This document shows positions 1 to 6,829 of a stretch of DNA of 25,956 bases, piece by piece (position 1 is the first letter of the stretch; each line of letters starts with the position of its first letter). A program made the position numbers and the translations under genes. The notes beneath the pieces are model-generated. The model was not told where the DNA came from, ran no database searches, and saw only the letters and a program-made list of their open reading frames with translations. The DNA is from Novosphingobium sp. (lineage in GTDB: Bacteria; Pseudomonadota; Alphaproteobacteria; Sphingomonadales; Sphingomonadaceae), in the NCBI GenBank assembly GCA_028697875.1, contig JAQVEQ010000008.1, positions 1 to 25,956 of the forward strand, in the 5' to 3' direction.

Positions 1-1
1 G

Positions 2-775
2 GGCGGGCGGGTGAACCTGTCGCCCGCGGACGACGTGCTGATCTCGGTCGAACGGCCGCTCCGCATCGACACGTTCGAACAGATGGTCGCCTCGATCCTG
101 TCGAAGAAGGCGTCGGCCGGATCGACTCACCTGGTGATCGACATCCCCGTCGGCCCCACGGCCAAAGTGCGCACGCAGTCCGAAGCGGTGCGCCTGCGCA
201 AGCTGTTCGAATATGTCGCCCGTCACATGGGCATCGTGACCGACATCGTCCTGACCGACGGCTCGCAGCCAATCGGGCGCGGGATCGGCCCGGTGCTGGA
301 AGCGCGCGACGTGATGTCCGTGCTGCGCAACGAGGAGGAAGCGCCGGAGGACTTGCGCGACCGTGCGCTGCTGCTGGCCGGCCACGTGCTGGATTTCGAT
401 CCCGCGCTGCCGGGCGGCAGGGGCTATGCCCGCGCGCTGGAACTGCTCGCTTCCGGCGCGGCGCTGGAGGCCATGGAACGGCTGATCGAAGCACAGGGCC
501 GGCAGACCAGGGCTTACCAGCTGGGTTCCCACCAGTTCGAAGTCACGACCCGCGATGCCGGGCGCATCACGGCGATCGATTGCCACCGCATCGCCCGCAT
601 CGCCCGCCTGGCGGGCGCACCGATGGACAAGGGTGCGGGGATCGACCTGTTCCACAAGATCGGCGCCAACGTGCGCCGGGGCGAACCGCTCTACCGCATC
701 CATGCGAGCACCGAGACCGGCCTCGGCTTTGCCCGCGAACTGGCCGAAGAGCATTCGGGCTACGAGCTGGACTGA
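2..775 (+). CDS. AMP/thymidine phosphorylase family protein (5' partial)
   Basis: C-terminal part of a pyrimidine-nucleoside/AMP phosphorylase family protein; the reading frame is open to the window's left edge, so the true start lies outside and the GTG at 11 is not the start. Family members cleave a nucleoside or nucleoside monophosphate with phosphate, giving a free base and ribose-1-phosphate or ribose-1,5-bisphosphate. Visible family segments are a Lys-Lys-Ala-Ser-Ala-Gly-Ser-Thr-His stretch followed by LVIDIPVGPTAKV, then GRGIGPVLEARDVM, and DKGAGIDLFHKIGANVRRGE near the end. These resemble the archaeal-type AMP phosphorylase branch more than E. coli DeoA. Its stop codon shares one base with the start of the PRPP-synthetase homologue (TGATG), so the two are translationally coupled. 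NMP rather than nucleoside as substrate is inferred from branch and context, not shown. Confidence 0.85.
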   Translation, partial: GGRVNLSPADDVLISVERPLRIDTFEQMVASILSKKASAGSTHLVIDIPVGPTAKVRTQSEAVRLRKLFEYVARHMGIVTDIVLTDGSQPIGRGIGPVLEARDVMSVLRNEEEAPEDLRDRALLLAGHVLDFDPALPGGRGYARALELLASGAALEAMERLIEAQGRQTRAYQLGSHQFEVTTRDAGRITAIDCHRIARIARLAGAPMDKGAGIDLFHKIGANVRRGEPLYRIHASTETGLGFARELAEEHSGYELD

Positions 776-1662
776 TGGATAGCGCCCTGTTCGGCTTTCC
801 CGAATGTTCCGGGGCCGCCACGCGGCTGGCCGGGGCACTGGACATTCCCGTGCATGAGGTGGCCGTCCGCCGGTTCCCCGACGGCGAAAGCCTGGTGCGG
901 GTGGAAAACGCGACGCCCACCGCGATCCTCTACCGCTCGCTCGACGATCCCAACGCCAAGCTGGTCGAACTGCTGCTGGCTGCTGCCGCGCTGCGCGACA
1001 ATGGCGCGGCGCGCGTGATCCTGGTCGCGCCCTATCTCGCCTATATGCGGCAGGACATCGCCTTCCATCCGGGCGAAGCGGTCAGTCAGAAAGTCATCGG
1101 CGCCCTGCTGGCCCGGCATTTCGACGCGGTGGTGACAGTCGACCCCCACCTTCACCGCATCCACAGCCTCGGACAGGTCATGCCCGGCATCGCTGCCGTC
1201 GCCCTCTCCGCCGCTCCGGCCCTGTCCGCCGCACTGGACGATACGGCCGCCCCGGTAGTAGTCGGGCCGGACAGCGAATCCCGCCAATGGGTGGAAGCGA
1301 TCGCCACGCCGCTCGGGCTCGACGTGCTGGTCGGCGCGAAGCACCGTCGGGGCGACCGCGAGGTATCGATCGCCATCGACGGCATCGGCGAAGTCGCCGG
1401 GCGCAAGGCGGTTCTGGTCGACGATGTCATCGCCAGCGGCGCCACTCTGATCGAAGCGGCACAACTGCTGCGCGATGCCGGAGCGATCGCGGTTGAGGCG
1501 CTGGCGACCCATTGCCTTGCCAGTGCGGACGATCTTGCCCGCATGAAAGCCGCCGGGATTACCCGCGTGCGCTCCACCGACAGCGTCGCGGGGCCGACCG
1601 CCACGATCCCGCTCGCCCCGCTGCTTGCCGCAGCCATCCGCAACGAAGGATTGATCGCATGA
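775..1662 (+). CDS. Ribose-phosphate pyrophosphokinase (PRPP synthetase) homologue
   Basis: 295-residue member of the PRPP synthetase family (ribose-5-phosphate + ATP to PRPP + AMP). Visible motifs are RRFPDGE (about 32-38), PYLAYMRQD (86-94), DPHLHRIH (123-130) in place of the usual DLHxxQIQ signature, AKHRRGDREVSI (188-199, a flexible-loop Lys/Arg equivalent), and the PRPP-binding loop VLVDDVIASGATL (213-225). The GEAVS and DREV segments look like short archaeal/class III enzymes rather than the 315-residue housekeeping Prs, so this is probably a second, specialised copy. The start at 775 is chosen because it overlaps the upstream stop; the frame is open upstream to 580, but that stretch only reads the phosphorylase gene out of frame. 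The 3' end overlaps the next gene by ATGA. The preferred direction or substrate in this operon is unknown. Confidence 0.88.
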   Translation: MDSALFGFPECSGAATRLAGALDIPVHEVAVRRFPDGESLVRVENATPTAILYRSLDDPNAKLVELLLAAAALRDNGAARVILVAPYLAYMRQDIAFHPGEAVSQKVIGALLARHFDAVVTVDPHLHRIHSLGQVMPGIAAVALSAAPALSAALDDTAAPVVVGPDSESRQWVEAIATPLGLDVLVGAKHRRGDREVSIAIDGIGEVAGRKAVLVDDVIASGATLIEAAQLLRDAGAIAVEALATHCLASADDLARMKAAGITRVRSTDSVAGPTATIPLAPLLAAAIRNEGLIA

Positions 1663-3263
1663 GCCAGAGCCCCACCCTGACCTTCCACGGAGCGGCGCAT
1701 ACCGTGACCGGATCGTGCATGGAATTCGCCTTCGGCGGGAAGTCGATCCTCGTCGATTGCGGCATGTTCCAAGGCTCGCGTTCGCTCGAAGTGCTCAACA
1801 CAGGCAATTTCGACTTCGACCCCCGCAAGATCGCCGCCGTGCTGCTGACCCATGCCCACATCGACCACAGCGGACTGCTGCCCAAGCTGGTCGCGCGCGG
1901 TTACAAGGGGCCGATCTACTGCACCCAGCCGACCGCGGACCTGCTCGAATACATGCTGGCCGACGCGGGACGCATCCAGGAAGCCGACACGGAACGGCGC
2001 AACCGCCGCCGCGACCGCGCGGGCGAGGAGCCGTTCGATCCGGTCTATACCGAGCAGGACGCACTGAAGGCATGGCGGCAATGCCGCCCCGTGGCGCTGG
2101 AAGAATGGTTCGAACCCGCGCCCGGTTTCCGCGCGCGGCTGTGGAACGCAGGCCATATCCTCGGCTCGGCATCGATCGAACTGGAAATCGACGGCGTGCG
2201 CACGATCTGTTCGGGCGACATCGGCCCGGACAACAAGGCCTTCCAGCTCGATCCCCAGGGGCCGTCAGGCTTCGACTACGTCGTCTGCGAAAGCACTTAC
2301 GGCGACCGCCGTCGCGACAAGGTGACGATTGCCGAGCGGCGCAAGCTGCTGGAAGCGGAAGTCCGGGCCGCGATCACGCGGGGCGGCAACCTCGTGATCC
2401 CGACATTCGCTCTGGAACGGACGCAGGAACTGCTGCTCGACCTCGATTTCCTGCTCTGCTCGGACGCGATTCCCAATGTTCCCGTCTTCATCGATTCCCC
2501 GCTGGCCAACCGGACGACGGGCGTTTTCGCGCGTTATTCCAAGGAACTGGAAGATACCGGCGGGCGCAACGTGTTCAAGCACCCCTCGTTCCACTTCGTC
2601 AACGACGTGCAGGAATCGATCCGCCTCAATTCGATCTCGGGCGCGATCATCATGGCCGCATCGGGCATGTGCGAGGCGGGCCGTATCCGCCATCACCTGG
2701 CGCACAATCTCCACCGGCGGGATTCGACAGTGCTGTTCGTCGGCTACCAGGCGCAGGGCACGCTCGGCCGGGTGATCCTGGATGGGGCAAAGGCGGTGCG
2801 CATTTCGGGTACGGATGTCCGCGTGCGGGCCCAGATCCGGCGGATCGACAGCTATTCCGCCCATGCCGACCAGAGCGAACTGCTCGCCTGGATCGCCGAG
2901 CGCGGACCGATCGCCGGCAGCCTGTTCCTCGACCACGGGGAAGAAACGGGACTGGAGGAAATGCGCCGGGAACTGCAACGGCGCGAACCGGAACTGAACG
3001 TGCGTCTGCCGGAAATCGGGGAAACCTACGCCCTGATCCCCGGCAAGGCCGCCAAGCGCACCGCCACCGGCAACGAGGAGATCAAGCAGGCGCTGGGACG
3101 CGATTGGCAGAACAGCTACGCCGACTTCATTACCGGATTGCGGACGGACCTGGGCCGTATCCGCAGCGCGAAGCAGCGGCAGAAAGCGATCGAGGAAATG
3201 CGCCGTGTGCTCGAATCCTATACGGAGCACCGGAACAACCGCCAGCACCACGGCGCGCATTGA
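1659..3263 (+). CDS. Beta-CASP metallo-beta-lactamase fold RNase-like protein
   Basis: 534-residue metallo-beta-lactamase/beta-CASP protein of the CPSF73/YsgA-like RNA-processing group, predicted cytoplasmic zinc nuclease. The metal-binding signature HAHIDH is at residues 65-70, GHILGS with a metal His at about 166, SGDIG with the metal Asp at about 187, the beta-CASP segment IPTFALERTQELL around 247-259, DSPLANR near 279, SGMCEAGR near 335-342, and the C-terminal SYSAHADQ with His 402. All catalytic positions appear intact. The start overlaps the PRPP-synthetase stop by ATGA and gives the normal family length; the frame is open 49 codons further upstream, but only by reading through the previous gene. 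It closes a three-gene operon with the phosphorylase and PRPP-synthetase homologues, consistent with a role in RNA breakdown feeding nucleotide salvage (inference). No beta-lactam resistance is implied. Confidence 0.9.
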   Translation: MSQSPTLTFHGAAHTVTGSCMEFAFGGKSILVDCGMFQGSRSLEVLNTGNFDFDPRKIAAVLLTHAHIDHSGLLPKLVARGYKGPIYCTQPTADLLEYMLADAGRIQEADTERRNRRRDRAGEEPFDPVYTEQDALKAWRQCRPVALEEWFEPAPGFRARLWNAGHILGSASIELEIDGVRTICSGDIGPDNKAFQLDPQGPSGFDYVVCESTYGDRRRDKVTIAERRKLLEAEVRAAITRGGNLVIPTFALERTQELLLDLDFLLCSDAIPNVPVFIDSPLANRTTGVFARYSKELEDTGGRNVFKHPSFHFVNDVQESIRLNSISGAIIMAASGMCEAGRIRHHLAHNLHRRDSTVLFVGYQAQGTLGRVILDGAKAVRISGTDVRVRAQIRRIDSYSAHADQSELLAWIAERGPIAGSLFLDHGEETGLEEMRRELQRREPELNVRLPEIGETYALIPGKAAKRTATGNEEIKQALGRDWQNSYADFITGLRTDLGRIRSAKQRQKAIEEMRRVLESYTEHRNNRQHHGAH

Positions 3264-3281
3264 AGCTGCAGCATTCCGCCA

Positions 3282-3314
3282 GCCGCCCCTTGCCCCTCAC
3301 AGCAAGGAGGCGGC
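3282..3314. terminator. Probable bidirectional terminator hairpin between convergent operons
   Basis: The 58-bp gap between two convergent stop codons holds an imperfect inverted repeat: left arm 3282-3293, an 8-base loop, right arm 3302-3314 with one bulged base. There is no clear T-run on either side, so intrinsic termination is likely but not certain. Confidence 0.4.
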
Positions 3315-3321
3315 CCGGACC

Positions 3322-4002
3322 TTAGCCCGCGCTGTCGGACGCCCGGCCGGCCCATTCGTCGGCAGCGGCCAGCAGGTTTATCACTTCCGCATCGTCGGTC
3401 TGGGAAAAGTCCCGGTAATGCGCCCCCACGGCGTAGAAGGGGGCCGGCGTCGTCAGGCAGACCACTTCGTCGCACAAGGGCGCCAGCTCATGCAGGGACG
3501 AGGCCGGTGCCACCGGCACGGCCAGCACGATCCGTGCCGCGCCTGCCTGCGCCAGCGCCTGCAAGGCGGCGCGAACCGTGCCGCCCGTGGCAATCCCGTC
3601 ATCGGTCACCACCACTGTCCGTCCCGAGAGCGGGATGGCCGGACCGGTACGGTAGACTGCCCGGCGGCGTTCAAGCTCGGCCAGCTGGCGGGCTACTTCG
3701 CGTTCGATATAGGCTTCGTCCGCGCCGACCAGCTTCGCCGTGTTCTCGTCGATCACGACTTGCGGCACGGCCCCGTCCACCAGCGCGCCGATGCCGTATT
3801 CCTCGTGCCCCGGCGCACCGATCTTGCGCACCAGCAGGATGTCGAGCGGCGCCCCGAGCGCCCAGGCCACTTCGAAACCGACCGGCACCCCGCCACGCGG
3901 CAGGGCGAGGACGACAGGTTCCGCCAGTTCCAGTTCCCGCACCGCCTCGGCCAGCAGGCGGCCAGCCTCGCGCCGGTCGGCAAAACGGTCCGGCATGTTC
4001 AT
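3322..4002 (-). CDS. Phosphoribosyltransferase domain protein
   Basis: 226-residue type I phosphoribosyltransferase-fold protein. The PRPP-binding motif VVVTDDGIATGGTV lies at residues 130-143 and the conserved ALPRGGVPV segment at 33-41, followed by VRKIGAPGHEEYGIGA (58-73), typical of the free-standing family related to the N-terminal part of mycobacterial Rv0571c/Rv2030c (from memory). The acceptor base is unknown, and family members are usually annotated only as phosphoribosyltransferase. The ATG at 4002 overlaps the hydrolase stop (ATGA), marking translational coupling; it is the last gene of the esterase-hydrolase-transferase operon. The frame stays open upstream but there it only shadows the hydrolase gene. 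A PRPP-using enzyme facing a PRPP-synthetase homologue across a 58-bp gap suggests shared metabolism (inference). Confidence 0.88.
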   Translation of the reverse strand: MNMPDRFADRREAGRLLAEAVRELELAEPVVLALPRGGVPVGFEVAWALGAPLDILLVRKIGAPGHEEYGIGALVDGAVPQVVIDENTAKLVGADEAYIEREVARQLAELERRRAVYRTGPAIPLSGRTVVVTDDGIATGGTVRAALQALAQAGAARIVLAVPVAPASSLHELAPLCDEVVCLTTPAPFYAVGAHYRDFSQTDDAEVINLLAAADEWAGRASDSAG

Positions 4003-4661
4003 TGCCCGTCCCCTTGCAGATATTTGCGGAACCATGCGCTGGCCAGCGTGACCACTTCGTCGAGCGTGCCCGGTTCCTCGAACAGGTGCCCCGCCCCCGG
4101 GACGATCACCAGTTCCCGTTCGCAGTGCATCGCGTCGTGGGCGGCCCGGTTGAGATCGATGACAATACCGTCGAGGCCACCGACGATCAGCAGGGTCGGC
4201 ACGGCGACTTGCGCCAATGCGCCGACCCCGGCGAGATCGGGCCGACCGCCGCGCGACACGATCGCGGCAATGCGCGGGTCGCCGGCGGCGGCCTTCAGCG
4301 CCGCCCCCGCCCCCGTGCTGGCTCCGAAATAGGCCGTACGCAGATGCGCCGTCCGCATGTTGGCCGCAGCCCAATCCACCGCCAGCCGCAAGCGCGACGC
4401 CAGCAGGGCGATATCGAAGACATTGCGCCGGTCCCGCTCTTCCTCGGGCGTCAGGAGGTCGAGCAGCAGAGTCGCGAATCCCGCATCGCGCAACCGGGCC
4501 GCCACGTAGTTGTTGCGCGGGGAAAGCCGCCCGCTGCCGCTGCCATGGGCGAAGACGACCAGGCCGCGCGCCTCGTCGGGCACGCCGAGATAGGCCTTGA
4601 GCGCGGGCGCATTGCCGACAGTGACTTCATGGCAGCCGGGAGGAGGCTCGGGCGCGCTCAT
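3999..4661 (-). CDS. Alpha/beta hydrolase (dienelactone-hydrolase-like)
   Basis: 220-residue cytoplasmic alpha/beta hydrolase without signal peptide. The oxyanion-side motif VVFAHGSGSG lies at about residues 35-44, the nucleophile elbow GASTG at 113-117 (Ser 115), acid Asp 164 in VGGLDGIV, and catalytic His 192 in PGAGHLFEEPG. The triad is complete, so the protein should be an active esterase or thioesterase, but the substrate cannot be read from sequence. It overlaps the upstream esterase-like gene by ATGA and the downstream phosphoribosyltransferase by ATGA. In mycobacteria hydrolase and phosphoribosyltransferase domains of these types occur fused in one chain (recalled, not searched), which supports a physical or functional partnership. 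The start at 4661 is fixed by the overlap with the upstream gene. Confidence 0.86.
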   Translation of the reverse strand: MSAPEPPPGCHEVTVGNAPALKAYLGVPDEARGLVVFAHGSGSGRLSPRNNYVAARLRDAGFATLLLDLLTPEEERDRRNVFDIALLASRLRLAVDWAAANMRTAHLRTAYFGASTGAGAALKAAAGDPRIAAIVSRGGRPDLAGVGALAQVAVPTLLIVGGLDGIVIDLNRAAHDAMHCERELVIVPGAGHLFEEPGTLDEVVTLASAWFRKYLQGDGQ

Positions 4662-6010
4662 AAGCCGAACGGCCAGGTTTCGGGCGCGCCATGCGGGCGC
4701 TCCAACCCGAGCGGGGTAACGGCCTGCGTTTCCTCGAACCATACATAGGCGTCGAACTGGTCGGCCAGGACGGCTTCGAAATAGTGGCTCATCCGTTCGG
4801 TCTGCGGACGATAGACCACGCCGATTGCCCGTTCCAGCAATTGCTGGGACAGGGCCGAAGCCAGTTCGCCGCCTTCTTGCCCGCGCCAATCGGTCAGGGT
4901 CCGGGCAAGGCCCGTATGACGGAAGGCCCCTTCCCAGCTATCGTCGCGCGCGGGACGGACCTGCATCACATGCATGTTCGCGCCCCAATCGGATGCGGCG
5001 GCCACGGTTCCCCGGTCGGTGCCGAAACCGATCAGCACCGCCTGGTCGCCATAGGCGGTGCGCGCCAGTTCCCCGATGTTGAATTCGCCCTGCCAGCCCA
5101 TCGCCGTGGCGGAGGCATTGCCGACATGCGAATTGTGCGCCCAGATCACGGCGCGGGCATCCTTGTGATGCGCCATCAGGCCCTGCAGGGTTTCGAACAT
5201 GTGCCGGTCGCGCAGGTTCCAGCTGTCGACCGCGCCGCGATACATCGAGCGGTAATAGCGTTCCGCCGCGCGGACGATACGCGCATTCTGCTCGGCATCG
5301 AAATAGGCCTCCCCATCCCGGGGGCCATCATGCGCGATCAGTTCCATCCGCCGCGCAAGCAAGTCGCCGAGCTGCGCCACGACCGCATTCTCGCAAGCGC
5401 CCAGATCGCCATATTCGACAGCACGCCCGTAATGCTGGGGTTCGTCCTGCCATGGGGTCAGGCAGCCGTAACGGCGGCGCGCCTCGTCCACGCCTTCGGG
5501 GCAATGGGAGGCGAGGTATCCGATCACCGCATGGATCGATTCCCCGAGGCTGTAGACGTCGAGCCCGCGCATGCAGACCCGCTGCTGTTCCGGCAATTGC
5601 GCATTGTGGCCGCGCAGCCAGTCGGCAAAGGCCAGCACTTCCTGATTGCGCCACATCCAGGTGGGGAAACGCGCGAAGGGGTCGCCGCGCCGGGGACGCG
5701 CGGCATTGTGGCGGACGTAATCGTCGATCCGGGCGATGTCGGGCCAGTCACCTTCCACCGCCACGATGTTGAACCCGTGCTTCTCGATCAGCCGCCGCGT
5801 GATCTGGGCGCGCGCGGTGTAGAATTCGTGCGTGCCATGCGTCGCTTCGCCCAGCAGCACGACCCGGGCATCGCCGAAACGATCGAACGCGTCGGCGAAA
5901 TCGTGCGAGTCCGGGCTGGGAAGGTTTTGCGCATGGCCGCGCAACAGGCTGGACAGTTCCGCACCGGTTGCCGGGAAGGATGCATGCACGGACATGGCTC
6001 GGCCTCGCAT
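4658..6010 (-). CDS. Erythromycin esterase-like family protein
   Basis: 450-residue protein of the erythromycin esterase (EreA/EreB) superfamily. The catalytic-region signature GEATHGTHEFY is at residues 54-64 (Glu 55, His 58), followed by VEGDWP (85-90), FPTWMWRNQEV (115-125), MRGLDVYSLGES and WAHNSHVGN with further conserved histidines. Most chromosomal members of this superfamily are not macrolide-resistance enzymes, and their substrates are mostly unknown; the housekeeping-like context argues against resistance here. First gene of the leftward three-gene operon. ATG 6010 is given; an in-frame ATG at 5995 (five codons in) is an equally plausible start because neither has a decisive ribosome-binding site. 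An FNR/FixK-like palindrome sits about 90 bp upstream. Confidence 0.87.
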   Translation of the reverse strand: MRGRAMSVHASFPATGAELSSLLRGHAQNLPSPDSHDFADAFDRFGDARVVLLGEATHGTHEFYTARAQITRRLIEKHGFNIVAVEGDWPDIARIDDYVRHNAARPRRGDPFARFPTWMWRNQEVLAFADWLRGHNAQLPEQQRVCMRGLDVYSLGESIHAVIGYLASHCPEGVDEARRRYGCLTPWQDEPQHYGRAVEYGDLGACENAVVAQLGDLLARRMELIAHDGPRDGEAYFDAEQNARIVRAAERYYRSMYRGAVDSWNLRDRHMFETLQGLMAHHKDARAVIWAHNSHVGNASATAMGWQGEFNIGELARTAYGDQAVLIGFGTDRGTVAAASDWGANMHVMQVRPARDDSWEGAFRHTGLARTLTDWRGQEGGELASALSQQLLERAIGVVYRPQTERMSHYFEAVLADQFDAYVWFEETQAVTPLGLERPHGAPETWPFGL

Positions 6011-6033
6011 AAGCTACCGCCAACTTCCGCGAA

Positions 6034-6047
6034 TCCGCATATGCGGA
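6034..6047. promoter_or_regulatory. 14-bp perfect palindrome in the leader of the esterase operon
   Basis: TCCGCATATGCGGA is a perfect palindrome centred 30 bp upstream of the ATG at 6010. It could be an operator or an mRNA leader hairpin; no specific regulator is recognised. Confidence 0.35.
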
Positions 6048-6097
6048 CCGCAGCGGCAACAGCTTATATCCTCTTGGCCGAGGCGCAAAGGGGCGAC

Positions 6098-6113
6098 ATT
6101 GACGCCGGTCAAT
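6098..6113. promoter_or_regulatory. FNR/FixK-type binding site candidate
   Basis: ATTGACGCCGGTCAAT is a perfect inverted repeat with 6-bp arms and a 4-bp centre. Its core TTGA-N6-TCAA matches the CRP/FNR superfamily consensus used by alphaproteobacterial FnrL and FixK for low-oxygen control. It lies in the 139-bp gap upstream of the leftward esterase-hydrolase-phosphoribosyltransferase operon, and the gene on its other side points its 3' end at it, so only that operon can use it. A -10-like TATAAG (minus strand, 6068-6063) follows, but its spacing puts the box near -49, not the classical -41.5, so promoter details are uncertain. Confidence 0.5.
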
Positions 6114-6149
6114 CCGGCGCCCCCCCCGAAGCCGGATTGCGGCTGCGCC

Positions 6150-6749
6150 CTACTTGGCGGCGAAAATCATGTGCCCCGGCCCCACACGGTCCAGCACTTC
6201 GCCGATATCGTTGCGGCTGACCGCGAAGCAGCCCTGGCTGCGCCCGACCCGGCCTTGCGAACGCGCCATGTCGCGACTCACATAGGCCGCGCCGTGGATC
6301 ACGATCGCACGCTCGAAGGCATTGTTGTTTTCCGGATCGAGCCCGTGCAACCGCCGCGACTGCCCATGCTTGCCGTAATAGGTCGTGCCGGTGACATAGC
6401 TGCCGCTGGACGAGGCGTTGGAGCCCGGCCGGTTCGAAAACTGCTGGACCCAGCCGCTGTTCGCCGGGTCGGACCCGCGCCCGTGCGAAACGAGATAGGA
6501 CGTCGCGATCCGGCCGTTGCCCACATCCACGAGATGGAAACGCGCCTCGCGCGAGGGGGCGGAAAAATCGACGATGCCAATGAGGTCGCGATTCAGGATT
6601 TTCGACCGGTGGCTATCGAGAGCGGCCATTGCCTGGGGGAGCAGGTTGGGCCTATTGGCGGACTTGACCTCCGCGAAAGCGCGTGGCGACACCAAACCTG
6701 CGGACCCGGCGGCAAAGGCACCGAGAAACAAACGCCTGTTAAGCTTCAT
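6150..6749 (-). CDS. Exported murein L,D-transpeptidase (YkuD_2-type catalytic domain)
   Basis: 199-residue secreted protein. The N-terminus has a twin-arginine-like signal (NRRLFLG at residues 4-10, hydrophobic stretch, probable cleavage after SPRAFA at about 26). The catalytic part carries IHGAAYVS (His 152) and GRSQGCFAVS with nucleophile Cys 174, the pattern of the 'murein L,D-transpeptidase catalytic domain' family that crosslinks or trims peptidoglycan in the periplasm. The start at 6749 is chosen because it places the signal peptide at the N-terminus; the frame is open further upstream but overlaps the divergent transpeptidase gene. It is divergent from a second, unrelated-looking L,D-transpeptidase with only about 80 bp between starts, so the two may be co-regulated. 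Confidence 0.87.
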   Translation of the reverse strand: MKLNRRLFLGAFAAGSAGLVSPRAFAEVKSANRPNLLPQAMAALDSHRSKILNRDLIGIVDFSAPSREARFHLVDVGNGRIATSYLVSHGRGSDPANSGWVQQFSNRPGSNASSSGSYVTGTTYYGKHGQSRRLHGLDPENNNAFERAIVIHGAAYVSRDMARSQGRVGRSQGCFAVSRNDIGEVLDRVGPGHMIFAAK

Positions 6750-6812
6750 CAATTGCGATCCCGAAATTATTCTTGATCCAAATATGGGACATTGCGACCA
6801 TTCTGCAACACT

Positions 6813-6818
6813 AGGGAG
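6813..6818 (+). promoter_or_regulatory. Ribosome-binding site that decides the transpeptidase start
   Basis: AGGGAG lies 11 nt before the GTG at 6830. An earlier in-frame GTG at 6818 overlaps this element and so cannot be served by it; 6830 is therefore preferred. Confidence 0.55.
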
Positions 6819-6829
6819 TGTCAACCACC

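Noticed and set aside
580..774. N-terminal extension of the PRPP-synthetase homologue by 65 codons
   Set aside because: The added stretch is Arg/Pro-rich out-of-frame reading of the phosphorylase gene; the ATG at 775 overlaps the upstream stop and gives family length.
1659..3263. Beta-lactamase
   Set aside because: The HAHIDH metal site is accompanied by beta-CASP and C-terminal RNase motifs, placing it with RNA-processing nucleases.
4658..6010. Macrolide resistance gene
   Set aside because: The protein belongs to the erythromycin esterase superfamily but sits in a conserved-looking metabolic operon without mobile-element context; most such chromosomal members are not resistance enzymes.
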